This document shows positions 28,551-37,957 of a stretch of DNA of 64,000 nucleotides, piece after piece (positions within the stretch are counted from its first letter, which is position 1; every line of letters begins with the position of its first letter). This DNA is from an uncultured Clostridium sp. (lineage in GTDB: Bacteria > Bacillota > Clostridia > TANB77 > CAG-508). A program made the position numbers and the translations under genes. The stretch is taken from NCBI GenBank assembly GCA_947302485.1, contig CAMYVO010000001.1, forward strand, positions 128,273 to 192,272, read 5' to 3'. The notes beneath the pieces were generated by a model that was not told where the DNA came from, searched no databases, and was given only the letters and a program-made list of their open reading frames with translations.

Positions 28551-28627
28551 AGATTAAAAAAACGAATCGCAAAAGCGGTTTTTTTTTAATCTATTAATAA
28601 TATAACATAAGAAAAAACAATTTGCAA
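28551..28627 (-). promoter_or_regulatory. pyrG promoter with leader hairpin (attenuator candidate)
   Basis: On the minus strand, TTGCAA (28622-28627) and an extended -10 TGTTATATT (TATATT at 28599-28604) are 17 bp apart. The predicted RNA starts near 28592 and immediately folds into a long stem (28551-28592; AGATTAAAAAAA arms, CCGC-TTTT-GCG apex) with a T-run, about 30 nt before the pyrG start. The same hairpin can terminate the upstream phosphoesterase gene. The GGGC start typical of Bacillus pyrG attenuation is not seen. Confidence 0.6.
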
Positions 28628-28631
28628 CAAA

Positions 28632-29333
28632 TTATACAATCTTTTTTAAATTAAATTTCAAATAATCTGCACTAATAAGTTCAAACTCAATTCCTTCAAC
28701 ATTTCCTTGAACTGCTTCTTTATAAGAATCTGCATGTAGATGTCCATATATACATTTTTCTACATTATATTCTTTCATTACATCTACAAAATCCCATTTT
28801 TCTTTTGTTATTATTGTATGACTTGAAATTGGAGGATAATGCATACATGTAATAATTTTTTTATCTGTTCCATATTTTTTTTTGCCATCTTCTAAAGATA
28901 ACTTAAGCCTTTGAGTCTCTCTATTAAATACTTTTTCATCATCTGAATTTATACTCCAGCCTCTTGTTCCTGTTATAACATATCCGTCATATTCATAACT
29001 ATTATTATATATAAAATCAATGTTTTTAAAATCATTTTCCATCAAAAATTTTCTCATACTGGTAACAGTAGTCCACCAGTAATCATGATTTCCTTTTAAT
29101 AATAACTTTTTACCTGGAAGATTATTTAAAAAAGAAAAATCTTCATATGTATCCTTTAAATAGGTCTCCCATGAAAAATCTCCTGGTAATAATACTAAAT
29201 CTTCTTCTTTTACTTTACTTTCCCAGTCCTTTCTTATCTTTTCTGAATGATTTCCCCAATTGTTTCCAAATATATCCATTGGTTTTGGATTGTGAAAAGA
29301 TAAATGTAGGTCCGCTATCCCATATATACTCAA
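28632..29333 (-). CDS. Metallophosphoesterase (calcineurin-like)
   Basis: A 233-aa phosphoesterase with a complete two-metal motif set: IADLHLSFH, LPGDFSWE, LKGNHDYWW, TCMHYPP and YGHLHADS. Its physiological substrate is unknown. It is the last gene of a tight glnN-M50-tsaD-phosphoesterase string (14 bp after tsaD). Confidence 0.9.
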   Translation of the reverse strand: MSIYGIADLHLSFHNPKPMDIFGNNWGNHSEKIRKDWESKVKEEDLVLLPGDFSWETYLKDTYEDFSFLNNLPGKKLLLKGNHDYWWTTVTSMRKFLMENDFKNIDFIYNNSYEYDGYVITGTRGWSINSDDEKVFNRETQRLKLSLEDGKKKYGTDKKIITCMHYPPISSHTIITKEKWDFVDVMKEYNVEKCIYGHLHADSYKEAVQGNVEGIEFELISADYLKFNLKKIV

Positions 29334-29347
29334 TATATACTCTCCTT

Positions 29348-30340
29348 TTATTCTATTTTTAAATTTGGTATTGCATTTAAACTTAAATCTGCTGTTATAC
29401 CTTTTAGATAACTATAATATCCAGCTGATGCAATCATTGCAGCATTGTCAGTACACAGATATAAATCTGGATAATATACTTTTATTTTTAGCTCTTCTCC
29501 AAGTTTAGAAAATTCTTTTCTAATGTATGAATTTGCAGAAACTCCTCCTGCTAATGCTAGTTTTTTTATATCAAGCTTTTCTAAAGCCCTTCTTGTATTA
29601 TTTACTAGCATATTACATGCTGTAGTTTCAAAACTAGCACATAAATCTGCTTTATTTATATTAGGATCTTTATGGTTTAAATTTAATACTGCTGTTTTTA
29701 TTCCGCTAAAGCTAAAGTCTAAATTTTCAAAGTATGTTTGTGGCAAATCTATACTTGCTTGTCCTTCTTTTGCAAGCTTGTCTATTTTAGGTCCTCCCGG
29801 ATAATCTAGTCCTATTACTCTTGCTACTTTATCAAAAGCTTCACCAATAGCATCATCCCTCGTTTTACCTAATATCTCAAACTCTGTATAATCTTTTACA
29901 TATACTAAATGAGTATGTCCTCCTGATATTACTAAACATAAAAATGGAGGTTTAAGTTCAGGATAAGTAATATAGTTTGCTGCAATATGTCCTGCAATGT
30001 GATTTACAGGAATAAGCACTTTTCCTGTAGCATAGCTTAACGCTTTAGCATATGATACTCCTACAAGTAATGCTCCTACAAGCCCAGGTCCATATGTACA
30101 TGCTATTACATCTATTTCATTTAATGTTATATCTGCCTCTTTCAAAGCTTTTCTAGTAACATTTGAAATTGCTTCAACATGATTTCTAGAAGCAATTTCT
30201 GGAACAACCCCTCCAAACTTTTCATGTATACTTATTTGAGAATCTATAACATTAGAAAGAACTTCTCTACCGTTTTTTACAACAGATACAGAAGTTTCAT
30301 CGCAGCTTGTTTCAATTCCTAGTACATTAATATCTTTCAT
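29348..30340 (-). CDS. tsaD: tRNA N6-adenosine threonylcarbamoyltransferase TsaD
   Basis: Transfers the threonylcarbamoyl group to A37 of ANN-decoding tRNAs with TsaB/TsaE. 330 aa, ASKHA fold: [15 protein letters not shown], the metal-binding His pair in [22 protein letters not shown] and [10 protein letters not shown]. The usual HMEGH is HIAGH here, which keeps both histidines. tsaB/tsaE/tsaC are not in the window. Confidence 0.98.
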   Translation of the reverse strand: MKDINVLGIETSCDETSVSVVKNGREVLSNVIDSQISIHEKFGGVVPEIASRNHVEAISNVTRKALKEADITLNEIDVIACTYGPGLVGALLVGVSYAKALSYATGKVLIPVNHIAGHIAANYITYPELKPPFLCLVISGGHTHLVYVKDYTEFEILGKTRDDAIGEAFDKVARVIGLDYPGGPKIDKLAKEGQASIDLPQTYFENLDFSFSGIKTAVLNLNHKDPNINKADLCASFETTACNMLVNNTRRALEKLDIKKLALAGGVSANSYIRKEFSKLGEELKIKVYYPDLYLCTDNAAMIASAGYYSYLKGITADLSLNAIPNLKIE

Positions 30341-30353
30341 ATTTTTTCCTTTT

Positions 30354-31079
30354 CTAATATATTTGAAATATTAAATTGCCTAAAGATAAAATACCTTTCA
30401 TAATGCTATTAATAACAGGTGAAATAATATATCCTGCTATAGGTGTAATCCATATTATCAAAAATACTATATAAAAAATTTGTGTATGCTCTTCAAACCA
30501 TCTTTTTGCATTATATGGTAAAAAGTGCATTAAGATCTTTGAACCATCGAGTGGTGGAAGTGGTATTAAATTAAATACTCCAAGTCCAATATTTACTATT
30601 ATTATATATTGTAAAATAATATTAACAGCACCACCTAATAGGAAAAGCACGCTTGGTGCAAATTTTATAATTGCACAGTATATAAGTCCAAATACAATGG
30701 CAAGTATAAGATTCATAATAGGTCCTGCAACTGCGACCATTGCTTCTGCTGCAGATAAAGAATACTTACTGTTAAAGTTTCTTGGATTAATTTGCACTGG
30801 TTTTCCCCATCCAACATGAGCAAATAAAAGTATAATAAATCCAAATGGATCTAAATGTGAAAATGGATTTAAATTTAATCTTCCTTGACTTCTCGGAGTA
30901 TCATCACCTAACTTATCTGCTACAAATGCATGTGCAAATTCGTGAAATGTTAATGCAATTAGTACTCCTGGGAATGTAAGTAATATTTCTATTAAGTTAA
31001 ATCCTCCTGTAAATAAATTAGTTATTACTAATATAAACAATAAAATATATAACAAATTTCTATTTGATGAAAAATACAT
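30354..31079 (-). CDS. Site-2 protease family (M50) membrane metalloprotease
   Basis: A 241-aa intramembrane protease-like protein. The zinc motif HEFAH is at 46-50 inside a hydrophobic segment, and the third ligand motif is [14 protein letters not shown]. About five to six hydrophobic helices are present, with no PDZ domain. This compact group is widespread in Firmicutes and distinct from RseP and SpoIVFB; its targets are unknown. It lies 18 bp after glnN and 13 bp before tsaD. Confidence 0.92.
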   Translation of the reverse strand: MYFSSNRNLLYILLFILVITNLFTGGFNLIEILLTFPGVLIALTFHEFAHAFVADKLGDDTPRSQGRLNLNPFSHLDPFGFIILLFAHVGWGKPVQINPRNFNSKYSLSAAEAMVAVAGPIMNLILAIVFGLIYCAIIKFAPSVLFLLGGAVNIILQYIIIVNIGLGVFNLIPLPPLDGSKILMHFLPYNAKRWFEEHTQIFYIVFLIIWITPIAGYIISPVINSIMKGILSLGNLIFQIY

Positions 31080-31097
31080 TTTTATCTCTCACTTTCT

Positions 31098-33149
31098 TTA
31101 ATTTAATAATTCTTCATATGTAGGCATTGGCCAAAAATCACTTGGTAGGTTTTCTTCTAATGTATCTACAATTTCTCTTAGCTTCTGCATTTTCTCTTTA
31201 AGCTCATTACTACAAAATTTTGCCTTTTCATCTCTATCTTCTATCAAGTTACATTTATTAATACTTTCTTGCAACACTCTATTATTTTCATTTAATTCAT
31301 TTGCTAATTTTGAAACTATATTAATTTCATCTTGCAAAAATGTCATAGTTTTAACTTCATTATAGCTTTCTTGTAAAAATTTAGCATATTTAATGACTTG
31401 TGGTAAAATATCTTGTTTTGATATTTCAAGCATTAGTGCCGCTTCTGTAATAACACCTTTTATATATTTTTCTATTTTTACATTGTATCTTGAAAATAGC
31501 TCTGTCTTGCTATATACATTGAACTCTTCAAACATTTTAATAGAATCTTCTGTAATAAATGCTTTAAAAGCTTCAGGAGCTCTTTTTATATTTTTAAGTC
31601 CAAGGTTTTTAGCTTCTTCTTCCCATTCTTCGATATATGAATTACCATTATATATTATTCTAGAATGCTTTTTATATAATTCTGATATCACCTTTTTCAA
31701 ATCGAAATAAAAATTATTTGAATTTTCTAACTTATCTGTGATATCTTTTAACGCTTCAGCCATAATGGTATTTAACACTGTATTACAAACAGCGATAGAT
31801 GCTGATGCTCCCGGCATTCTAAATTCAAACCTATTTCCTAAAAAAGCAAATGGTGATGTTCTATTTCTATCTGTAATATTTAATTTTGGTAAAGAAAGCA
31901 AATCATTTCCTAATTCTATTTTTCCTTCTTTATCATTTGCAATTTCTTTAAGAACATCTGTTAATTCTTTTCCTAAATATAATGAAACTATTGAACTTGG
32001 TGCCTCATATCCTGATAATCTATTATCATTATTATTTGATGCAACTGTAGCTCTTATTAAATCTGCATGCCTATCTAATGCAGAAATAAGCGCAACAATC
32101 ATAGTTATAAACCTAGCATTTTCCTTAGCATTTTTTCCATAAGAAAATAACTGTTTTCCATCTGTTGTATTTATTGACCAATTATTATGCTTTCCTGAAC
32201 CATTTATTCCTTTAAACGGTTTCTCGTCTAATATACATACCTTTCCATGATTTTTAGCTTCTCTTTGTAGTAATTCCATTGTTAAAAAGTCATGATTTGC
32301 TGCAGCTTTTAAATTTTCAAAATGTGGAACGATTTCGTATTGACATGGAGCTACTTCATTATGTTTTACTTGTGCAGGAATACCAAGTTTCCACATTTCA
32401 TCTTGTACACTTTTCATAAATTTACCAGTTTTGTTACTTATAGAACTCATATAATGTGTTCTTGTTTTTCCAATAAATTCTTTTCCAAATAAAGTTCTAC
32501 CAGTTATTTTAAAATCTTTTCTCTTATCGTATAGATCTTTCTTTACCAAAAAGTACTCTTGTTCAGATCCTACCGCAGAAAATGTTTCTTTTGATTCGTT
32601 ATCCCCAAATAATCTTAATATTCTAATTACTTGATTATTTAGTGCTTCGCACGAATTAAGAAGAGGTCTTCTTTTATCTAGTGAGGTTCCATCAAGTGAT
32701 TTTAAAACTGTTGGAATACATAGTACAATATCACCTGAATTTTCTTTTAAAAAAGCTGGGTATGTATAATCCCAAGAGACTAGTCCTCTAGCTTCAAAAA
32801 TTGATCTTATTCCTCCATTTGGAAATGATGATGCATCTATTTCACCAGTAATTAGCGCAGAATACGAAAAGTCTATAATAGGATTTCCTTTAATATCAAT
32901 AGATAAAAAACTAGTTTGTTTTTCGGCAGTTGTTCCAGTTAACGGCTGAAACCAATGTGAATAATGAGTAGCTCCTCTATCCATTGCCCATTTTTTCATT
33001 ACATCTGCAATTTTACTAGCAATTTGTCTATCTAATTCCACTTTGTTATTTACTATATCTTTATACTTTGTGAAATCTTCTTCAGATAGATTGTTTTGTA
33101 AAATATCTGCTGTAAAAACATTTTTATTAAACATATCAAAATTGTCCAT
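31098..33149 (-). CDS. glnN: Glutamine synthetase type III
   Basis: A 683-aa ATP-dependent ammonia assimilation enzyme of the large GSIII class found in Bacteroides and clostridia. Recognisable blocks: GATHYSHWFQPLTGTTAEKQ (residues about 59-78), FSAVGSEQEYFLV with the metal-binding Glu residues, AQVKHNEVAPCQYEI, NGSGKHNNWS and NRTSPFAFLGNRFEFRMPG. Length fits GSIII, not GSI (about 450). It heads the glnN-M50-tsaD-phosphoesterase string. Confidence 0.97.
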   Translation of the reverse strand: MDNFDMFNKNVFTADILQNNLSEEDFTKYKDIVNNKVELDRQIASKIADVMKKWAMDRGATHYSHWFQPLTGTTAEKQTSFLSIDIKGNPIIDFSYSALITGEIDASSFPNGGIRSIFEARGLVSWDYTYPAFLKENSGDIVLCIPTVLKSLDGTSLDKRRPLLNSCEALNNQVIRILRLFGDNESKETFSAVGSEQEYFLVKKDLYDKRKDFKITGRTLFGKEFIGKTRTHYMSSISNKTGKFMKSVQDEMWKLGIPAQVKHNEVAPCQYEIVPHFENLKAAANHDFLTMELLQREAKNHGKVCILDEKPFKGINGSGKHNNWSINTTDGKQLFSYGKNAKENARFITMIVALISALDRHADLIRATVASNNNDNRLSGYEAPSSIVSLYLGKELTDVLKEIANDKEGKIELGNDLLSLPKLNITDRNRTSPFAFLGNRFEFRMPGASASIAVCNTVLNTIMAEALKDITDKLENSNNFYFDLKKVISELYKKHSRIIYNGNSYIEEWEEEAKNLGLKNIKRAPEAFKAFITEDSIKMFEEFNVYSKTELFSRYNVKIEKYIKGVITEAALMLEISKQDILPQVIKYAKFLQESYNEVKTMTFLQDEINIVSKLANELNENNRVLQESINKCNLIEDRDEKAKFCSNELKEKMQKLREIVDTLEENLPSDFWPMPTYEELLN

Positions 33150-33288
33150 TAAAAAACGCCTCCGATTTATTTTACTTTTTAAGATTATTTGTATTATAAT
33201 TCTTCTGTTTTGAATGTAGTATAGCCTTCATATAAGTAGCTATTGTCAATACCTTTCATATATACTTCTCTATTATTAATTTTATTAG

Positions 33289-33402
33289 TTAAAGCATTTT
33301 TTTATAATTCTTTAATTTTTGGTATCCATCTGGATGGATATTAGGTATGTAACTTCCCATAATTATAATCGTATCCTCTGCTTCGTAAATATTTGATTTC
33401 AT
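33289..33402 (-). CDS. Possible 37-aa ORF upstream of glnN
   Basis: Minus-strand reading from ATG 33402 gives 37 codons with protein-like composition (MKSNIYEAEDTIIIMGSYIP, then NIHPDGYQKLKNYKKML). Only a weak A-rich ribosome site is visible. It may be a short gene, a degraded C-terminal fragment of a lost gene, or chance. No family is recognised. It accounts for most of the 289-bp gap between lysS and glnN. Confidence 0.3.
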   Translation of the reverse strand: MKSNIYEAEDTIIIMGSYIPNIHPDGYQKLKNYKKML

Positions 33403-33438
33403 TAATTCTTTTATCTTATTTTCCTATTTTATCTTTCT

Positions 33439-34935
33439 TTATTTGTTCTGAGCTAGAGGTTTCATTGTTGGGAAAAACAATACATCTCTAATAGAAGCGG
33501 AATCTGTAAGAAGCATTACTAATCTATCTAGTCCTATTCCCATTCCTCCTGTTGGTGGAAGTCCTATTTCTAAAGCATTTACAAAGTCTTCATCCATTCC
33601 TCCTGCTTCCTCATCACCTTTTTCTTTTGCTTCTACTTGTTTTAGGAATCTTTCATATTGATCTATTGGATCATTTAGTTCTGAGTATGCATTTCCATAT
33701 TCTCTTCCTCCAATAAATAATTCAAATCTTTCAACAAGCTCTGGTGCATCTTTTTTTCTTTTTGTAAGAGGTGATACTTCAACAGGATAATCTATAATGA
33801 ATGTTGGCTGAATTAATGTATCTTCTACAAATGTCTCAAAAAATTCATTTATTATATGTCCTCTAGTATTTTTAATTTCTTCGTATTCAACACCTTTTTC
33901 TTTTGCAATATTTCTTGCCTCTTCATCTGTTTTTATTGTGTTAAAATCTACTCCGCAAACTTCTTTTATAGCATCTATCATTGTTATTCTTCTCCAGTTT
34001 GGAGTTAAATCAATTTCTGTTCCCTGGTACGTAATTTTAGTTGTTCCAAGTACTTTTTCTGCTACACCAGAAATTAATCTTTCTGCAGTATCCATCATAT
34101 CGTTATAGTCTTCGTATGCTGCATAAAATTCCATATTAGTAAATTCAGGATTGTGCTTTATATCCATTCCTTCATTTCTAAAATTCTTGCCAATTTCAAA
34201 CACTTTATCAAAACCACCTACTATTAATCTTTTTAGGTTTAATTCTGGTGCTATTCTTAAATACATATCTAAATTAAGTGTATTATGATGTGTAATAAAT
34301 GGTCTTGCAGCATCACCTGTTGCAACGGTTGTAAGCATTGGTGTTTCAACTTCCATATATCCTTCTTTATCCATAAAGTTTCTTATTTCTTTAAATATTT
34401 TACTTCTTAATACAAATGTATCTTTTACTTCTGGATTAACAATTAAGTCTGTATATCTTTGTCTATAACGTAAGTCCATATCTTTTAATCCATGAAATTT
34501 CTCTGGAAGTGGTCTTAAAGATTTTGTAAGTAAAGTTACTTCTTTTGCATGAATAGAAATCTCTTCTGTTCTTGTTTTAAATACAAAACCTGTAATACCA
34601 ATTATATCTCCTATATCATAAGTTTTGAATTCTTTATAGCTTTCTTCTCCTAAATCGTTAGTACTAACATAACTCTGGATTTTTTCTTCATTGTCTTGTA
34701 TCGTACAAAAAGATGCTTTTCCCATAATTCTTTTTGCTATAATTCTTCCTGCAACTGTTACATCTTTTTGTTCAAATTCTTCATAATTATCTTTAATTTG
34801 TTTACTTGTGTGTGTTTTATTAAATTTTGTAATATCAAAAGGGTTTTTACCTTTTAATTGCAATTCTTCTAATTTTTCTTTTCTAACCTTCATTAAATGA
34901 TTCATATCTAATTCTTGTTCATTATTTTCGCTCAT
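33439..34935 (-). CDS. lysS: Lysyl-tRNA synthetase, class II
   Basis: Charges tRNA-Lys. 498 aa with an N-terminal OB-fold ([21 protein letters not shown]) and class II catalytic motifs: motif 2 [20 protein letters not shown] and motif 3 [18 protein letters not shown]. The second ATG (34935) is preferred because GGAG is 8 nt upstream; the first ATG is only 2 nt from it. The length is normal. Confidence 0.98.
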   Translation of the reverse strand: MSENNEQELDMNHLMKVRKEKLEELQLKGKNPFDITKFNKTHTSKQIKDNYEEFEQKDVTVAGRIIAKRIMGKASFCTIQDNEEKIQSYVSTNDLGEESYKEFKTYDIGDIIGITGFVFKTRTEEISIHAKEVTLLTKSLRPLPEKFHGLKDMDLRYRQRYTDLIVNPEVKDTFVLRSKIFKEIRNFMDKEGYMEVETPMLTTVATGDAARPFITHHNTLNLDMYLRIAPELNLKRLIVGGFDKVFEIGKNFRNEGMDIKHNPEFTNMEFYAAYEDYNDMMDTAERLISGVAEKVLGTTKITYQGTEIDLTPNWRRITMIDAIKEVCGVDFNTIKTDEEARNIAKEKGVEYEEIKNTRGHIINEFFETFVEDTLIQPTFIIDYPVEVSPLTKRKKDAPELVERFELFIGGREYGNAYSELNDPIDQYERFLKQVEAKEKGDEEAGGMDEDFVNALEIGLPPTGGMGIGLDRLVMLLTDSASIRDVLFFPTMKPLAQNK

Positions 34936-35061
34936 ATTCATATCTCCTATCTCTATTTTTCTACGCTATATTATATAATAAGTGATATAAAAAGTAAAGC
35001 CTTGAACTGTATTTTCCGTAAGTACTATGAAACATTTTTTATCTTATATTATATATACTCA

Positions 35062-35206
35062 CAAAGGGATATAATATACTTTAACTACTCACCCCAACTG
35101 CACACAGTCTGTAAGTAGAAACTAGATAGAAATTCGTTTCTACTTACAGACCAAGTTTGTTTGTACCCGACCCAATTCGCTTGTAAAAGTATATTATACC
35201 CCTTTG
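35062..35206. mobile_element. Nested inverted-repeat MITE-like element, 145 bp
   Basis: Outer 21-bp arms CAAAGGGATATAATATACTTT (35062-35082) and 35186-35206 are complementary at all but one position. An inner perfect 16-bp pair, GTCTGTAAGTAGAAAC (35107-35122) and 35136-35151, sits at the centre. The parts between are GC-richer than the surroundings. There are no ORFs. Similar flanks (ACTCA/ACTAA) are too imperfect to call a target duplication. It fills the gap between lysS and the carboxypeptidase gene. Confidence 0.7.
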
Positions 35207-35235
35207 ACTAAACTTAAATTTGACACATAAATTGT

Positions 35236-36498
35236 TTATCTAATTATATTAAACCATCTACTATATATGTGTGTTAACATATTTCCAAAATTTATTTTTT
35301 TTATCTCTTCTTTTGCTACTATATTAAATTTTCCAATAGCATTTCCATTTAAATAATATGTTGCTTCTCCCAACTTTTTGCCTTTTTCTATTGGTGCTGA
35401 TATATTCTCCTCAATTGTTATTTCTTGTGTTATATTTTTTTCTTCCCCTTTTTTTAACAATAAAGAAGCTGTATCCTCAAAGACTAAATCAAGCTTTTCT
35501 TCTATTCCTTTGCTTACATTTACAGTCTTTACTATGTCTTCTTTTTTTCCCAATTCTTTAGACGAATAATTTGCAAATCCATAATCTAATAATTTTTGTG
35601 CTTCTGCAAAACGCAATTTAGTAGTAGGAGCTTTCATGATTACGGCAATCAATGATAGATTATCACGAGTTGCACTAGCAGACAGGTTATATAACGCAAG
35701 AGATGTTGATCCTGTTTTTAACCCTGTTGCCCCTTTATAATTTCTAATCAATTTATTTGTATTAACTAATTCTGATTTACCATCTCTTAAACTATCCATC
35801 CAAATAGTTGTATAATTACTAACATCAGGATGTTTTATTAATAGTTCCCTAGACATTAAAGAAATATCATAACAAGATGTTTCATGTCCATCTTCATCAA
35901 TACCATGACAATTCTTAAAGCATGTATCATTCATTCCAAGTTCCTTAGCTTTTTCATTCATCATCGCTACAAAATTTTCTTCACTTCCACCTAAATATTC
36001 TGCCATTGCAACAGTGCAATCATTTGCAGAAACAACACAGATTGCCTTAAGCATATCGTTTACACTTAGGGTTTCCGTAGGATCTAGCCATATTTGAGAT
36101 CCTCCCATTGAGCTGGCATTCTCGCTACATGGAATTTGATCTGTTAAACTAATTTTACCGCTATCTAACGCTTCCATAATTAATAATATACTCATAACTT
36201 TTGTAACACTTGCAGGTCTTAGTTTTTGATGTATATTATGAGAATAAAGTATCTGCCCCGAATTTTGCTCTATTAGAATTGCTGATTCTGATTCTAAATT
36301 TAAGCTATTCTCTACTAAAGCTTCTGAACTTACTAAAGTAGCATCTGTTGTTCTGCTACTAGTATTATTACTTCCTATTCCTATATCCGACCAAATATAT
36401 TCAAAATCACTAATGCTACCAAAGCACATCAATTTTGAAAGAAAAATAAAAAATAATAAAAAAGAAAGTATCTTCATAATTTTATTTTTTAAATGCAT
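35236..36498 (-). CDS. D-alanyl-D-alanine carboxypeptidase (S11, DacF-like)
   Basis: A 420-aa penicillin-binding protein trimming peptidoglycan pentapeptides. A signal peptide (about 1-28) precedes the transpeptidase fold with SVTK, CVVSANDCTVAMAEYLGG (SxN motif) and GLKTGSTSLA (KTG). A C-terminal PBP5-like beta domain and a terminal amphipathic stretch (NMLTHIYSRWFNIIR) for membrane binding follow. All catalytic residues are present. It lies 64 bp after the vanW-like gene. DacF-like paralogs often act in sporulation. Confidence 0.93.
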   Translation of the reverse strand: MHLKNKIMKILSFLLFFIFLSKLMCFGSISDFEYIWSDIGIGSNNTSSRTTDATLVSSEALVENSLNLESESAILIEQNSGQILYSHNIHQKLRPASVTKVMSILLIMEALDSGKISLTDQIPCSENASSMGGSQIWLDPTETLSVNDMLKAICVVSANDCTVAMAEYLGGSEENFVAMMNEKAKELGMNDTCFKNCHGIDEDGHETSCYDISLMSRELLIKHPDVSNYTTIWMDSLRDGKSELVNTNKLIRNYKGATGLKTGSTSLALYNLSASATRDNLSLIAVIMKAPTTKLRFAEAQKLLDYGFANYSSKELGKKEDIVKTVNVSKGIEEKLDLVFEDTASLLLKKGEEKNITQEITIEENISAPIEKGKKLGEATYYLNGNAIGKFNIVAKEEIKKINFGNMLTHIYSRWFNIIR

Positions 36499-36562
36499 AA
36501 AAATCCCCCTTAGACTTGTTAAAGTATATTCTAAGGATGATTGTTTTATGATTTTTTCTTTA

Positions 36563-37207
36563 TTAAACTAATTTTACAAACCTTATATTTACAGCTTCAG
36601 TTGTTGCTTCCGCATATATTTTTATTGCGTTTTGTAAATTGTTTCTAAACTTAAAATCTGCACTTCCGTAAGAAACACTTGCATCATCTCCAAGCTTTAC
36701 ATAGTAAACTTCCCTTGTATGTTGATGTCTCTCTATTGTTTCTAATCCTTGCACATTTAAAACCACATCATATATTGTGCTACTTACTTGACAAAGTCCA
36801 CCACCTATTGCTGTAGTTACCCCGCCCGATGCCGTAAATGCTTTTGCTTCTTTATATCCTTTATCTATTGTTGGGTTTCCTATAACACCCCAAAAAGAAA
36901 ATACCTCCCCAGGATTTATAGTAGTGTCATTTATTGTTGAACATGCAAGTTTAATATTGCTTACTCTATTTACCTCTTTAGCTAATATTTTAGTACTAAA
37001 ACTAAATAATTCTTCCTCTGATAGTTCTTTATTTTTTTCTGCATTTTGTGCAGAATTTTCTGTATCGGGATTTTCTTCTTTTATTACCTCTAATCTTTGT
37101 ACATTTGAGCTTTTATCTGTGGAATTATCTGTTTCATTTTTATTTTCGCAACCTGTTAATGTAAAAATAATATACGGTATTAAAAAAATATATATTATCT
37201 TATTCAT
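36563..37207 (-). CDS. VanW-family lipoprotein
   Basis: A 214-aa lipoprotein. The lipobox LTGC (Cys at about 20) is followed by an Asn/Glu-rich spacer and a VanW domain: INPGEVFSFWGVIGNPT, GGVTTAIGGGLCQVSSTIYD and VSYGSADFKFRNNLQNAIKI. VanW domains are widespread in envelope proteins of spore formers; this one lacks the G5 and other extra domains often found. Vancomycin resistance should not be inferred. It is upstream of and in line with the carboxypeptidase gene. Confidence 0.9.
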   Translation of the reverse strand: MNKIIYIFLIPYIIFTLTGCENKNETDNSTDKSSNVQRLEVIKEENPDTENSAQNAEKNKELSEEELFSFSTKILAKEVNRVSNIKLACSTINDTTINPGEVFSFWGVIGNPTIDKGYKEAKAFTASGGVTTAIGGGLCQVSSTIYDVVLNVQGLETIERHQHTREVYYVKLGDDASVSYGSADFKFRNNLQNAIKIYAEATTEAVNIRFVKLV

Positions 37208-37305
37208 TTTATATCTCCATTTTTCCTTTTTTATTTGTTTTCTTTTTTATTATGGATAAAATTTTAAAAAATATTTACTTTAATAAAATTATTTTTTAAA
37301 AACTA

Positions 37306-37334
37306 TTGTGTTTTTTTGAAAACTATGTTAAACT
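37306..37334 (+). promoter_or_regulatory. rpmB promoter
   Basis: TTGTGT (37306-37311) and TAAACT (37329-37334) are 17 bp apart, with a TG extension, about 45 bp upstream of rpmB. Confidence 0.5.
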
Positions 37335-37378
37335 TATAGTTAGTCAATTTATTAACTTATATAGGAGGTGCGATTAAA

Positions 37379-37576
37379 ATGGCAAAATGCGCAATTTGTG
37401 AAAAAACATTAAGCCATGGTAACAAACTTAGTATTACTCGTTCACATATTAGTAAAAGAAATTCAAGAACATGGAAACCTAACTTAAGAAGTGTAAAAGT
37501 TATGATTAACGGAGAGCCAAAAAGAATTCAAGTATGTGCAAAATGTTTACGTTCAGGAAAAGTTCAAAGAGCTTAA
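37379..37576 (+). CDS. rpmB: 50S ribosomal protein L28 (zinc-binding form)
   Basis: A 65-aa ribosomal protein with CAIC at residues 4-7 and CAKC near the C-terminus, the four-Cys (zinc-ribbon) form. The central SHISKRNSRTWKPNLRSV is typical. AGGAGGTG precedes the ATG and a terminator follows directly. spoVM is downstream on the other strand, as it neighbours rpmB in Bacillus. Confidence 0.97.
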   Translation: MAKCAICEKTLSHGNKLSITRSHISKRNSRTWKPNLRSVKVMINGEPKRIQVCAKCLRSGKVQRA

Positions 37577-37585
37577 TATAAATAT

Positions 37586-37612
37586 AAAAAAGTAGGTATA
37601 ACCTACTTTTTT
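37586..37612 (+). terminator. rpmB terminator
   Basis: Perfect 12-bp AAAAAAGTAGGT/ACCTACTTTTTT stem with a 3-nt loop. Confidence 0.88.
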
Positions 37613-37651
37613 GTTTATTATTTTAACTATAAAATATCTTATGTAAGGAAT

Positions 37652-37726
37652 TTAATCTTTAATACCAAATATTAGCTTAACAAAACCTCTTAAAAATTTT
37701 GGAACTTTTTTCACAACGATAGTCAT
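37652..37726 (-). CDS. spoVM: Stage V sporulation protein M (24 aa)
   Basis: A 24-aa amphipathic peptide, MTIVVKKVPKFLRGFVKLIF plus four residues. It aligns with Bacillus SpoVM through the K(L/V)PKFL-G-(I/F)V core and the final (L/F)G, with the helix-breaking Pro retained. SpoVM recognises the positive curvature of the forespore and anchors the SpoIVA coat basement. Its position next to rpmB matches Bacillus. A GGAG site lies about 10 nt upstream. A longer antisense-frame reading across this region is spurious. Confidence 0.85.
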   Translation of the reverse strand: MTIVVKKVPKFLRGFVKLIFGIKD

Positions 37727-37747
37727 ATAAAACACTCTCCTTTTTAT

Positions 37748-37897
37748 TTAACAAGCAAGCCAGATTAGTCCTACTAAAACAATGGCTACACCAATTATAA
37801 ACAACCAACCCGCTAAAGGAAGTAATAACACAAGTAGCATACCTACCCCAACACCAATCATACATACAGCTATAGTCTTTTTTAATAACCTAAACAT
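37748..37897 (-). CDS. 49-aa hydrophobic protein upstream of spoVM
   Basis: ATG 37897 with a GGGAGG site 9 nt upstream encodes a 49-aa protein. A basic head (MFRLLKKT) is followed by two hydrophobic stretches separated by PLAGW and a final LIWLAC. No named family is recognised. It ends 21 bp before spoVM on the same strand, so the two are likely cotranscribed. A sporulation role is inferred only from that linkage. Confidence 0.7.
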   Translation of the reverse strand: MFRLLKKTIAVCMIGVGVGMLLVLLLPLAGWLFIIGVAIVLVGLIWLAC

Positions 37898-37957
37898 AAT
37901 CTATTACCTCCCTAGCTATTAATATTATATTATTTTTTTTAAAAAAGAGTGATTATA

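Noticed and set aside
28551-28592. Bacillus-type pyrG attenuator
   Set aside because: The initially transcribed GGGC needed for reiterative transcription is not seen at the predicted start, so only a generic leader hairpin is annotated.
36563-37207. Vancomycin resistance determinant from the VanW match
   Set aside because: VanW domains alone are common in spore-formers; no vanH, vanA or vanX genes are nearby.
37677-37865. A 62-aa minus-strand reading across the spoVM region
   Set aside because: It is the wrong frame. The 49-aa and 24-aa ORFs have good ribosome sites and a SpoVM match.
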